This document shows, piece after piece, positions 1-7,687 of a stretch of 64,000 nt of DNA; within the stretch, counting starts at the first letter, position 1, and each line of letters begins with the position of its first letter. The DNA comes from Halomonas korlensis (GTDB taxonomy: Bacteria > Pseudomonadota > Gammaproteobacteria > Pseudomonadales > Halomonadaceae): contig NZ_FPBP01000016.1 in NCBI RefSeq assembly GCF_900116705.1, forward strand, positions 1 to 64,000, given 5' to 3'. Under the pieces are notes generated by a model. That model was not told the DNA's origin and made no database searches. It worked only from the letters and a program-made list of their open reading frames with translations. Both the position numbers and the translations under genes were made by a program.

Positions 1-1160
1 ATGGCGCCCACCCCCGCGAGGTGATTGGCGGCGTACATGGCCGACAGCGCGATCGTCTCGTCGATCTGGCTGAAGCCCTCGTGGATGCGGTGCCCCGACT
101 CCTGAATCACGCGCTCGCGCTCGGCGCCGAGACAGACGCGGTTCATGGCTTCGATGGTCTCCACCGGGAAGTCGCCGGCCGCGGTTTCGGCGGAGAGCAT
201 GACCGCGTCGGTGCCGTCGAGCACCGCGTTGGCGACGTCGAACACCTCGGCGCGGGTGGGCAGCGGCGACTCGATCATCGATTCCATCATCTGCGTGGCG
301 GTGATCACCGCGCGGTTCAGCGTGCGGGCCTGCTTGATGATGCGCTTCTGGGTGCCGATCAGCTGGGCGTCGCCGATCTCCACGCCCAGATCGCCGCGGG
401 CCACCATCACCGCCTCGGAGGCCTCGATGATGCCGTTGAGGGTGGCGGTGTCGGCCACCGCCTCGGCGCGCTCGAGCTTGGCGACCAGGCCGATCTCGGC
501 GCCGGCCGCGCCGAGCAGCTCGCGGGCCTCGGCCATGTCGGCGGCGCTGCGGGGAAAGGACACGGCCAGGTAGTCGACGCCGATCGCCACCGCGGTCTTG
601 AGATCCGCCTTGTCCTTGTCGGTCAGCGCCGGCGCCGACAGGCCGCCGCCCTGCTTGTTGATGCCCTTGTTGTTGGAGAGCTTGCCGCCCACAACCACGC
701 GGGTGTGGATCTGCTGGCCCGCCACGCGGGTGACGTCGAGCACCAGGCGGCCATCGTCGAGCAGCAGGCGGTCGCCGGCGGTGACGTCGTCGGCCAATGT
801 CTTGTAGTCGCAACCGACCCGCTCGGCGGTGCCGGCGTCGCCGTCCAACGCCATGTCGAGCACGAAGGCCTGGCCTTCGGCCAGCGTCACCGCGCCGTTC
901 GCAAAGCGGGCGATGCGAATCTTAGGGCCCTGCAGGTCGCCCAGGGCGGCGACGCTTCTGCCCAGGCGGTCGGCGATCTCGCGCACCCGCGTCAGGCGCT
1001 GGCGATGGTCCTCCGCCGAGCCGTGGGAAAAATTGAGGCGCACCACGTCGACGCCGGCGTTCAGCATCGCCTCGAGCACGCCGTCGCGGTCGCTGGCCGG
1101 TCCCAGGGTGGCGACGATCTTGGTGCGGCGGATGGGCGTGTGCGGGGTGTTGGTCGGCAT
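1..1160 (-). CDS. pyk: Pyruvate kinase (3' part cut by window edge)
   Basis: Cytosolic glycolytic enzyme converting phosphoenolpyruvate and ADP to pyruvate and ATP. On the minus strand translation starts at ATG 1160 and reads [20 protein letters not shown], a typical pyruvate kinase N-terminus. It continues through the NFSHG barrel motif, the GDLQGPKIR strand, a B-domain and the metal/substrate motif [13 protein letters not shown], then TQMMESM and [26 protein letters not shown]. 386 codons are visible of the usual 470-480, so the C-terminal regulatory domain lies outside the window. An AAGGAGG ribosome site sits just upstream of the start. The gene diverges from gap, with HexR-like sites between them. 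Family assignment is secure; PykA versus PykF type cannot be settled here. Confidence 0.96.
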   Translation of the reverse strand, partial: MPTNTPHTPIRRTKIVATLGPASDRDGVLEAMLNAGVDVVRLNFSHGSAEDHRQRLTRVREIADRLGRSVAALGDLQGPKIRIARFANGAVTLAEGQAFVLDMALDGDAGTAERVGCDYKTLADDVTAGDRLLLDDGRLVLDVTRVAGQQIHTRVVVGGKLSNNKGINKQGGGLSAPALTDKDKADLKTAVAIGVDYLAVSFPRSAADMAEARELLGAAGAEIGLVAKLERAEAVADTATLNGIIEASEAVMVARGDLGVEIGDAQLIGTQKRIIKQARTLNRAVITATQMMESMIESPLPTRAEVFDVANAVLDGTDAVMLSAETAAGDFPVETIEAMNRVCLGAERERVIQESGHRIHEGFSQIDETIALSAMYAANHLAGVGA

Positions 1161-1187
1161 ATTGGCCTCCTTGATGCTGACAGGATT

Positions 1188-1206
1188 GTTATCGGGCCAC
1201 GATAAC
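1188..1206. promoter_or_regulatory. Perfect inverted repeat in pyk leader
   Basis: GTTATCG, a 5-bp spacer and CGATAAC form a perfect 7+7 palindrome 28-46 bp upstream of the pyk start codon. It could be an operator or an RNA hairpin near the pyk ribosome site. No known regulator is assigned. Confidence 0.4.
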
Positions 1207-1214
1207 GCTTTGAC

Positions 1215-1229
1215 TGTAACTTTACTACA
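1215..1229. promoter_or_regulatory. HexR-like operator, pyk-proximal
   Basis: TGTAACTTTACTACA matches the proteobacterial HexR consensus TGTARTWWWAYTACA at 14 of 15 positions. HexR is a KDPG-responsive RpiR-family regulator of central carbon genes, often including pyk, gap, zwf and edd. The site is 55-69 bp upstream of the pyk start. The consensus is from memory of published regulon work; binding is inferred. Confidence 0.6.
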
Positions 1230-1341
1230 TCACAAAACGGTGTCGTTCTTATGACAGCGCTTGTATTGGGTGTTTCTATTGGAAAAAAACGAAAATGACG
1301 GAGCTGCCGAGACGAGAAGAGTCGAGTCAGAATATTTATGT

Positions 1342-1356
1342 TGTAAAATTACTAAA
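1342..1356. promoter_or_regulatory. HexR-like operator, gap-proximal (weaker)
   Basis: TGTAAAATTACTAAA matches the HexR consensus at 13 of 15 positions. It lies about 150 bp upstream of the gap start in the AT-rich stretch. With the better site at 1215-1229 it gives one candidate operator per divergent gene. Confidence 0.45.
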
Positions 1357-1506
1357 AAAATATTGAGTCCGTCCCGATCCTGCGTCACATTATGCCCAAG
1401 TACAGAGCCGCAGGCGTATGAGGGCAGTGATCTACAATGTCTTATCACCTACCGACGGCTCGACCAGTACCGCTACTTCTTTCACTGGAACGAGGAGGCT
1501 CACGTC

Positions 1507-2508
1507 ATGATGCTCAAGATAGCTATTAACGGCTTTGGCCGCATCGGCCGCAACGTGCTGCGCGCGCTATACGAGAATGGTTACCGGGACCGCGTGCAGG
1601 TGGTCGCCATCAATGATCTCGGTGACCCCGCGCTCAATTCCCATCTGCTTCGTCATGATTCCGTGCACGGTCACTTTCCTTTTGCCGTCGAGCATGATGA
1701 CGAGAGTCTGACCGTGGATGGCGACCGTATCGCCATTCTCTCGGAGCGCGACCCCAGCCGGCTGCCCTGGAAGTCGTTGGGCGTCGACCTGGTGATGGAG
1801 TGCACGGGACTCTTCACCAAACGCGAGGCCGCGGCTCAGCACATCACTGCCGGTGCCATCCGCGTATTGATCTCCGCGCCAAGCCCCGACGCCGATGCCA
1901 CCGTGGTTTATGGCGTCAATGAGCAATCGCTGACCGTCGAGCACACGGTGGTGTCCAGTGCGTCCTGTACTACCAACTGCCTGGCGCCGGTGGCCAAGGC
2001 GCTCAACGACAGTGTGGGCATCGAGAACGGCCTGATGACCACCGTGCATGCCTACACCAATGATCAGCATCTCTCCGATGTCTACCACAAGGACCCCTAC
2101 CGAGCGCGAAGCGCGACACAGTCGATGATTCCAACCAAGACGGGCGCCGCGGCGGCGGTGGGGCTGGTGCTGCCGGAGCTGGCGGGCAAGTTCGACGGTC
2201 TGGCCATTCGCGTGCCGGTGATCAACGTATCGCTGGTGGATCTGACGTTTACCGCCGGCCGTGACACTACCAGAGAAGAGATAAACGCCATCGTCGAGAA
2301 GGCCGCTGCCGATTCCCCGGTGTTGGCGGTCAATGCCGAGCCGCTGGTGTCCATTGACTTCAACCATGATGCCAACTCATCGACCTTCGATGCTAACCAC
2401 ACCCGCGTGAATGGGCGTCTGGTCAAGGTAATGGCCTGGTATGACAACGAATGGGGCTTCTCCAACCGCATGCTGGATACGGGCCTGGCGATGCATGCTG
2501 CCAAGTGA
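1507..2508 (+). CDS. gap: Glyceraldehyde-3-phosphate dehydrogenase, type I
   Basis: Oxidises glyceraldehyde-3-phosphate to 1,3-bisphosphoglycerate with NAD. The 333-residue protein begins [20 protein letters not shown] (Rossmann GxGxxG). It has an acidic NAD-site segment (INDL), the catalytic Cys motif [11 protein letters not shown] near residue 153, the [11 protein letters not shown] histidine region and the C-terminal [12 protein letters not shown] signature. The start is placed at ATG 1507 behind GAGGAGG; ATG 1510 is an equally plausible second choice. The open frame extends further upstream, but that part looks non-coding. The gene diverges from pyk. Erythrose-4-phosphate dehydrogenase is a less likely alternative of the same fold. 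Confidence 0.95.
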   Translation: MMLKIAINGFGRIGRNVLRALYENGYRDRVQVVAINDLGDPALNSHLLRHDSVHGHFPFAVEHDDESLTVDGDRIAILSERDPSRLPWKSLGVDLVMECTGLFTKREAAAQHITAGAIRVLISAPSPDADATVVYGVNEQSLTVEHTVVSSASCTTNCLAPVAKALNDSVGIENGLMTTVHAYTNDQHLSDVYHKDPYRARSATQSMIPTKTGAAAAVGLVLPELAGKFDGLAIRVPVINVSLVDLTFTAGRDTTREEINAIVEKAAADSPVLAVNAEPLVSIDFNHDANSSTFDANHTRVNGRLVKVMAWYDNEWGFSNRMLDTGLAMHAAK

Positions 2509-2520
2509 AATGGTGATTAT

Positions 2521-2541
2521 CCGTCTGGTGTGACCAGACGG
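2521..2541 (+). terminator. Hairpin after gap
   Basis: CCGTCTGG, TGTGA loop, CCAGACGG forms a perfect 8-bp stem 12 bp past the gap stop codon. There is no strong T-run, so it may act in RNA 3' end protection. Confidence 0.5.
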
Positions 2542-2578
2542 CTTGACCTCGACACGTATCGGGTCTCAGATGCATGGG

Positions 2579-2609
2579 CGCCGGAGTGGGAAACCGCTCC
2601 GGCGTCTTC
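2579..2609 (+). terminator. Second hairpin before the TSUP gene
   Basis: CGCCGGAG and CTCCGGCG form a perfect 8-bp stem (2579-2604) with a 10-base loop, followed by TCTTC. With the previous hairpin it probably separates gap from the downstream permease gene. Confidence 0.5.
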
Positions 2610-2632
2610 ACGTTTGCGACAGGAAAGATGCC

Positions 2633-3376
2633 ATGCTACCCGACTATGCCTGGTCCGCCTGGGCGCTGATCGCCCTTTCCACCTACCTGACCGGGGTCTC
2701 CAAGGGAGGCTTCGCCGGTGGTTTCGGCACGCTCTCGGTGCCGCTGATGGCGCTGGCGATCGGACCTGTCGAGGCCGCCGGCCTGTTATTGCCTTTGCTG
2801 CTGGTGATGGACGTCTTCACCGTCAAGGCCTGGTGGGGACATCACGATGCCGCCGAGGTGCGGCGATTAATTCCGGGCCTGACGGTTGGCGTGCTGCTGG
2901 GCACATTGTTGATCGGCAGCCTGAACGAGGACGGCGTGCGCTTGCTGCTGGGAATACTGTCGCTGGTCTTCGCCGTTTATATGCTGTTGCGTCCGGCGGT
3001 ATCGCGACCCATCTCCGCCTGGTGGTCGCTGCCCGCGGGGATCGGCTGCGGCTTCACGAGCTTCCTGGCCCATGCCGGGGCGCCACCGGTCAATCTCTAC
3101 CTGATCCCTCGTCGGCTGAGCAAGGAAGCCTTCATCGCTACCGTGGCCATCGTGTTCGCGACCGTCAATTTGATGAAGCTCGGCCCTTACCTCTGGCTCG
3201 GCGAGATCAATCTGACCAGCGCCTGGGCCTCGCTGCTGCTGGTGCCGCTGGCCTGGTTCGGGGTGCGCAGCGGACTGTGGCTGCAGCATCGGGTCAGCGA
3301 AGTGCTCTTTTATCGGCTGGTGACGGCGGCGATGGCGGTGGTGGGTGTGCAGTTGATCGTGAAATCGCTGGGATAG
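2633..3376 (+). CDS. TSUP (TauE/SafE) family membrane permease
   Basis: A 247-residue hydrophobic protein with about seven or eight membrane segments. The N-terminal STYLTGVSKGGFAGGFGTLS pattern is typical of the TauE/SafE (TSUP) family, which exports sulfite, sulfoacetate or other small organosulfur or carboxylate anions. The repeat-like second half has GCGFTSFLAHAGAPPVNLYL, also characteristic. ATG 2633 is chosen behind AGGAAAG; the frame is open further upstream, but that part overlaps the gap terminator hairpins. The gene is single, between terminators. The substrate cannot be told from sequence, and no sulfur genes flank it. Confidence 0.85.
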   Translation: MLPDYAWSAWALIALSTYLTGVSKGGFAGGFGTLSVPLMALAIGPVEAAGLLLPLLLVMDVFTVKAWWGHHDAAEVRRLIPGLTVGVLLGTLLIGSLNEDGVRLLLGILSLVFAVYMLLRPAVSRPISAWWSLPAGIGCGFTSFLAHAGAPPVNLYLIPRRLSKEAFIATVAIVFATVNLMKLGPYLWLGEINLTSAWASLLLVPLAWFGVRSGLWLQHRVSEVLFYRLVTAAMAVVGVQLIVKSLG

Positions 3377-3386
3377 GAGATAAACA

Positions 3387-3412
3387 CGACAAGCCCCCGC
3401 AGGGGCTTGTCG
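3387..3412. terminator. Convergent terminator hairpin
   Basis: CGACAAGCCCC, CGC loop, GGGGCTTGTCG is a perfect 11-bp stem between the converging TSUP and nspC genes. T-runs are lacking on both sides, so efficiency is uncertain. Confidence 0.6.
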
Positions 3413-3457
3413 TAGGTGGTGCAAGCGTCTCGCCAGAAGATGTTGAGGTGCTTGGGG

Positions 3458-4630
3458 CTAGCTCAGCCGCTGTTTGTAGTCCTCGTAACCGAAGGTCTTC
3501 ACCGTGCGCACCTTGCGGCTCGTCTCATCGACCCGGCAGATCGACGGCAGGCGCATGCCATTGAAGGTGCTGGTCTTGACCATGGTGTAGTGGGCCATGT
3601 CGGTGAACACGAGCCGGTCGCCGATCGCAAGCGGGGCGTCGAAGCTGTATTCGCCCACCACGTCGCCGGCCAGACACGTCAGGCCCCCCAGGCGATAGGT
3701 GTGGGCCTTCTCTCCGGGTTTGCCCGCGCCGATGATCTCGGGGCGATAGGGCATTTCCAGCACGTCCGGCATGTGGGCGGTGGCCGAAGTGTCGAGGATG
3801 GCGATGGAGCCGTCGTTCTCGACGATATCCAGTACGCTGCAGACCAGAAAGCCGGTGTTGAGCGCGATCGCCTCGCCGGGTTCCAGGTAGACCGTAAGGT
3901 GCGGATGGCGCGCCTTGAAGTCGCGTACCACCCGTACCAGCCGCTCAACATCATAGTCGGCGCGGGTGATGTGATGGCCGCCGCCGAAGTTCATCCACCG
4001 CATGCTGGGTAGGTAGTGGCCGAACTTTTTCTCGAAAGCTGCGAGGGTCTCTTCGAAGGCGTCGCTGTTTTGCTCGCATAGGGCGTGAAAATGCAGCCCC
4101 TCGAGCCCCTCGAGGTCCGCCGGCGTGAGATCCGCGGCGCGAGTACCGAGCCGTGAGCCTGGCGCGCAGGGGTCGTAGAGCGGCACCTCCCCGGTGGAGT
4201 GTTCCGGGTTGACCCGCAAGCCACAGGAGATGCTGCGCGGCGCGGCCGCGACGGTCTCGCGGAAATGTCGCCACTGCCCCGGCGAGTTGAAGCTCAGGTG
4301 GTCGGCGTAGCGCAGCACCACGCTCATTTCCGCCTCGGTGAACGCCGGCGAGTAGACGTGCACCTCGCCGCCGAAGGTCTCGGCGCCGAGGCGTGCCTCG
4401 TCCTGGCCGCTAGCAGTCGTGCCGACCAGATACTGGTTGATCAGCGGAAAGGTATCCCACATGGCGAAGCCCTTCAGCGCCAGCAGGATGCGCGCACCGC
4501 TCAACTCCTGGACTCGCGCGAGCAGCTCCAGGTTACGGCGCAGGAGCGCGTCGTCCACCACATAGGCGGGCGACGGGCAGGCCCCAATGTCGAAGGGGTA
4601 AGCATCGAAGGGGTAGGCTGTTGCATCCAT
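3458..4630 (-). CDS. nspC: Carboxynorspermidine decarboxylase
   Basis: PLP enzyme of the alanine-racemase/ornithine-decarboxylase fold. It decarboxylates carboxynorspermidine or carboxyspermidine to norspermidine or spermidine. The 390-residue protein shows the PLP lysine region ILLALKGFAMWDTF, the FGGGHHITRADYD glycine loop and the phosphate/substrate loop YLEPGEA, as well as the LGGLTCLAGDVVGEYSF segment carrying the catalytic Cys. ATG 4630 is used; an in-frame TTG at 4639 abuts the upstream stop and is an alternative. The N-terminus carries a small AYPFD-AYPFD duplication. It follows the dehydrogenase gene by about 9 bp, so the two form an operon. Confidence 0.93.
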   Translation of the reverse strand: MDATAYPFDAYPFDIGACPSPAYVVDDALLRRNLELLARVQELSGARILLALKGFAMWDTFPLINQYLVGTTASGQDEARLGAETFGGEVHVYSPAFTEAEMSVVLRYADHLSFNSPGQWRHFRETVAAAPRSISCGLRVNPEHSTGEVPLYDPCAPGSRLGTRAADLTPADLEGLEGLHFHALCEQNSDAFEETLAAFEKKFGHYLPSMRWMNFGGGHHITRADYDVERLVRVVRDFKARHPHLTVYLEPGEAIALNTGFLVCSVLDIVENDGSIAILDTSATAHMPDVLEMPYRPEIIGAGKPGEKAHTYRLGGLTCLAGDVVGEYSFDAPLAIGDRLVFTDMAHYTMVKTSTFNGMRLPSICRVDETSRKVRTVKTFGYEDYKQRLS

Positions 4631-4639
4631 AGCGCGCAA

Positions 4640-5839
4640 TCAGGCCAGCGGGTCGGTGTCGGGGTCGAGTTCGACCATCTGCCAGGGCAGGCCCATCTCG
4701 CCGATGCGTTCCATAAAAGGGTCCGGGTCGAGCTGCTCGACGTTGAACACGCCATCACCTTTCCACAGGCCCTGAAGCATCATCATGGCGCCGGTCACCG
4801 CCGGTACGCCGGTGGTGTAGGAGATCGCCTGGGACTGCACCTCGCGATAGCAGGCCTCATGATCGCAGATGTTGTAGATATGCACCTTGCGCCGCTTGCC
4901 GTCCTTGATGCCATCGAGGATCACGCCGATGTTGGTCTTGCCCTTGGTGCGCGGGCCGAGCGACGCCGGGTCGGGCAGGACGGCCTTGAGAAACTGCAGC
5001 GGGGTAATCTGGCGACCCTCGAATTCGATCGGCTCGATGCTGGTCATGCCGACGTTCTCGAGTACCTTCAAGTGAGTGATGTACTTCTCGGAGAAGGTCA
5101 TCCAGAAGCGGATGCGCTCGAGCCCGCGGATGTTCTGGGACAGCGACTCCATCTCCTCGTGATAGAGCAGGTAGAGGTCCTTTTCGCCGATGCCCTCGAA
5201 GTTGAAGGTGCGCTTCTCGGCCAGCGGTGCGGTCTCCTTCCACTCGCCCTTTTCCCAGTAGCGACCGTTGGCGGTGATCTCGCGGATATTGATCTCGGGA
5301 TTGAAGTTGGTGGCGAACGGATAGCCGTGGTCGCCGCCGTTGGCATCTAGGATGTCGATCCGGTGGATCTCGTCGAACAGATTCTTCTGGCCCCAGGCGC
5401 AGTAGATGTTGGTCATACCGGGGTCAAAGCCGCAGCCCAGCGTGGCCATGAGGTTCGCCTTGGCATAGCGGTCCTGGTAAGCCCACTGCTCCTTGTACTC
5501 GAACTTGGCCTCGTCGGGATGCTCGTAGTTAGCGGTGTCCAGGTAAGGCACGCCGGTCTGCAGGCAGGCCTCCATGATAGTCAGGTCCTGATAGGGCAGG
5601 GCTACATGGATCAGCACGTCCGGCTTGAAGGACTCGATCAGCGTGACCAGGGCCTTGACGTTGTCGGCATCTACCTGGGCGGTCTGGATCGGGCGATCCA
5701 GCTGCGCGGCGATCGCCTTGCACTTCGCTTCGTTGCGGCTTGCCAGGCAGATCTCCGAAAAGACCTCGGGGTGCTGGACGCATTTGTGAGTGACAACGCC
5801 ACCGACGCCACCGGCGCCGATAATCAGGACTTTGCTCAT
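4640..5839 (-). CDS. Carboxynorspermidine dehydrogenase (saccharopine dehydrogenase family)
   Basis: Condenses L-aspartate semialdehyde with diaminopropane (or putrescine) using NADPH to form carboxynorspermidine (or carboxyspermidine), the step before NspC. The 399-residue protein starts MSKVLIIGAGGVGGVV, a Rossmann dinucleotide fold. It has the ANYEHPDEAKFEYKEQWAYQ and GCGFDPGMTN segments typical of bacterial Lys1-like CASDH proteins. The start is set at ATG 5839; the longer open frame upstream lacks family similarity. It is first gene of the operon with nspC. True lysine-type saccharopine dehydrogenase is unlikely given the neighbour. Confidence 0.92.
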   Translation of the reverse strand: MSKVLIIGAGGVGGVVTHKCVQHPEVFSEICLASRNEAKCKAIAAQLDRPIQTAQVDADNVKALVTLIESFKPDVLIHVALPYQDLTIMEACLQTGVPYLDTANYEHPDEAKFEYKEQWAYQDRYAKANLMATLGCGFDPGMTNIYCAWGQKNLFDEIHRIDILDANGGDHGYPFATNFNPEINIREITANGRYWEKGEWKETAPLAEKRTFNFEGIGEKDLYLLYHEEMESLSQNIRGLERIRFWMTFSEKYITHLKVLENVGMTSIEPIEFEGRQITPLQFLKAVLPDPASLGPRTKGKTNIGVILDGIKDGKRRKVHIYNICDHEACYREVQSQAISYTTGVPAVTGAMMMLQGLWKGDGVFNVEQLDPDPFMERIGEMGLPWQMVELDPDTDPLA

Positions 5840-6047
5840 GGTGTCTCGATTCCAGATCGGGAAATGACAATAAGGATAGGGTCTTATCGAAATTTGGGCT
5901 GCCGCAGCATACCCGGAGCCGACGCCACCCTGGTCTCGCGTGCTTCCAGGGCGCTGATGATGGCGCCCAGCGAGGCCGGTAGCAAGTGCTTTTCTTGCCA
6001 GGCTTTCGGCTAAAGTGGTGGTAGAGACACTTAAAGGAGGCGTCGCG

Positions 6048-6089
6048 GTGGCCGCATTTGTTGGACAGCCCGAGGCGCCCCTGCGATGA
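6048..6089 (+). CDS. Short leader ORF (13 codons) coupled to next gene
   Basis: A near-perfect AAAGGAGG (6033-6040) lies 7 bp before GTG 6048. The frame reads MAAFVGQPEAPLR and stops at TGA 6087-6089, which overlaps the ATG (6086) of the next gene in an ATGA arrangement. No function is assigned; the geometry suggests it delivers ribosomes to the downstream start, which lacks its own good ribosome site. Confidence 0.45.
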   Translation: MAAFVGQPEAPLR

Positions 6090-6373
6090 ACGTTAACGCC
6101 ATGCACAGACGTGAGGTAACCACGGTGAATCCGCAAGAAAAGACCATCATGGCCTTCGATGACCAGGGCCGAGAGTACATCATTGACATGTTCGTCAGTG
6201 TTCGCGACCTCAGCGACTTGCAACACGCCGGGGCCACCCATCACGGGTTGCCCTCCTTCACGACGCGGGAAGGCCATGCGGTCACGTATCTGGGCGGCGG
6301 TGAGTTCTCGATCGTGGTATCGGAAGGGGGCGACGCAGTAACCGTCCGGACCGACGATCCCGAGTTTGTCTAA
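6086..6373 (+). CDS. Small hypothetical protein
   Basis: A 95-residue soluble, acidic protein of unrecognised family. It has no signal peptide, membrane segment or cysteine motif. The central part (MAFDDQGREYIIDMFVSVRD ... EGHAVTYLGGGEFSIVVSEG) looks like a small beta-rich fold. ATG 6086 overlaps the stop of the 13-codon leader; an in-frame GTG at 6125 behind GAGGT would give 82 residues and is a serious alternative, because the first 13 residues look unconserved. It diverges from the carboxynorspermidine operon. The function is unknown. Confidence 0.65.
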   Translation: MNVNAMHRREVTTVNPQEKTIMAFDDQGREYIIDMFVSVRDLSDLQHAGATHHGLPSFTTREGHAVTYLGGGEFSIVVSEGGDAVTVRTDDPEFV

Positions 6374-6532
6374 GCCGAGACCCGGTTCACCTCTGTGCCT
6401 TGGTACGTTAATGCTTGGGCAGCAAGGGTTGGCTAATAAACGAAAAAAATACCCCTACTCTGCCGATCGCTTTGCGAGGTAAGGCCATCGCCGGATCTCG
6501 CGAGGTCTTGGAAGACGAAGGAGTGAACGAAG

Positions 6533-7687
6533 ATGATGACACGGCGCAGCTGGGGCGTTGTTGCAGTGGTAATAGCGATTTCTGCAGCTGCCGTTTCATA
6601 CTTTCTCGCCTCACTGCGGGGTTCCGAGCCGACCCCGTCTGCGCCGTCGCAGGGATCTGATTGGGTTTCGGCTGCAGCGGTCATCGCGGCAGAAGAATTC
6701 GACCGGCTGGCGGGTCCGTGGGAGCTGGCGCTTCCGGCGGATCATGGCGTGCACTCCGAAGCCAGCACGGAGCTATGGCAAGTGTCGGCGCACCTTACGG
6801 ATGAGGATGGCCTGCCCGTCGGGGTCCAGTTCCTGCTTTTTCGCATCGGTCTCGCCGGACCCGATGCGCCGCCGCCGACCTCGTCCTGGGAGGCGCGGGA
6901 ACTCTACCGCGGCCACGTCGTGCTGATCGAGGCGGCTGGCTCGACCGTCGTCGCGCAGGAGCGGTTCGCTCGCGGCATGGCAGGTCTTGCAGGATATGAG
7001 GCGAACCTCGGGGAGCTGCGCCTCGACACCTGGTCGCTCGAATTTCCGGTCCAGGCGGTTCCGGGCCAGTGGACCCTGAACACGGGACCGGGCGATATCC
7101 GGGTCGAGCTGAACCTGATGCCCGAAAAGGAGCCCCTTCGGGTGGACGGCAACGCGTTTCCCTTCCGCGGCTACGCTTTCAGCCGGCTGCGCGCCGAAGG
7201 TACCCTCGAGACGCAGTCGGGCCAGCGCTCGGTTTCCGGTACCGCCTGGTTCGAGCATCTGTGGGGCGAGCTGCCGATCCCCGGTGGGTCGCCCGTGGCA
7301 TCGGACCGGCTGCAAGTGCAGCTCAACGACGGGTCGGAGCTTTCGGTCGTCCGGTCACGCCGCCTCGACGGGGCAGGCACGCCGACGGTGGAGGCGCTCC
7401 TGATCGATGCGGAAGGCACTGTCGTCGCCTTCGACGACGCAGCGCAGCTGGAACTGGCGCGCCGCTGGCAGGGAGCGGAGGCCGCCTGGCCTGTGGATTG
7501 GGAACTGCGGCTCGGAGATCTGCAACTCTCCATAACGCCGGTCATGGATGCTCAGGAACATGATTTTATGGTCAGTGTCTGGTCGGGTCTGGTACAAGCG
7601 CAAGGACAACATGGCGACCGGCCGGTCTCCGGGCTGGGGACGTTGCAGCTGACGGGTTACGAACTGATGGCAGGGGGAGCGCCATGA
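6533..7687 (+). CDS. AttH/CrtC-type lipocalin-like exported protein
   Basis: A 384-residue protein with one N-terminal hydrophobic segment (about residues 8-27, an anchor or uncleaved signal), so probably periplasmic. The body resembles the two-domain lipocalin family of AttH and carotenoid 1,2-hydratase CrtC. Residues of the type YRGHVVLIEA, FPFRGYAFSRLRAEG and VSGTAWFEHLWGE match the family's conserved blocks; the last corresponds to the usual TAW-x-D-x-x-WG motif. Such proteins usually sit beside an ABC-type FtsX-like permease, which is absent here. The gene overlaps the di-heme cytochrome gene by 4 bp, so the two are co-translated. The family call is from memory; activity on any isoprenoid or lipid is not shown. 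Confidence 0.7.
   Translation: MMTRRSWGVVAVVIAISAAAVSYFLASLRGSEPTPSAPSQGSDWVSAAAVIAAEEFDRLAGPWELALPADHGVHSEASTELWQVSAHLTDEDGLPVGVQFLLFRIGLAGPDAPPPTSSWEARELYRGHVVLIEAAGSTVVAQERFARGMAGLAGYEANLGELRLDTWSLEFPVQAVPGQWTLNTGPGDIRVELNLMPEKEPLRVDGNAFPFRGYAFSRLRAEGTLETQSGQRSVSGTAWFEHLWGELPIPGGSPVASDRLQVQLNDGSELSVVRSRRLDGAGTPTVEALLIDAEGTVVAFDDAAQLELARRWQGAEAAWPVDWELRLGDLQLSITPVMDAQEHDFMVSVWSGLVQAQGQHGDRPVSGLGTLQLTGYELMAGGAP

Larger units (their letters stand above)
1161..1506. promoter_or_regulatory. Divergent pyk/gap regulatory region
   Basis: This 346 bp gap holds no convincing gene. Its centre (about 1245-1370) is clearly more AT-rich than the neighbouring genes. It carries two HexR-like palindromes (1215-1229 and 1342-1356) and a separate 7-bp inverted repeat at 1188-1206 in the pyk leader. 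Both flanking genes read outward, so it must contain promoters for each; no -35/-10 pair could be fixed with certainty. Confidence 0.7.

Noticed and set aside
21..1205. Long plus-strand open frames antisense to pyk
   Set aside because: They are composition shadows of a GC-rich gene; the minus-strand product is unmistakable pyruvate kinase.
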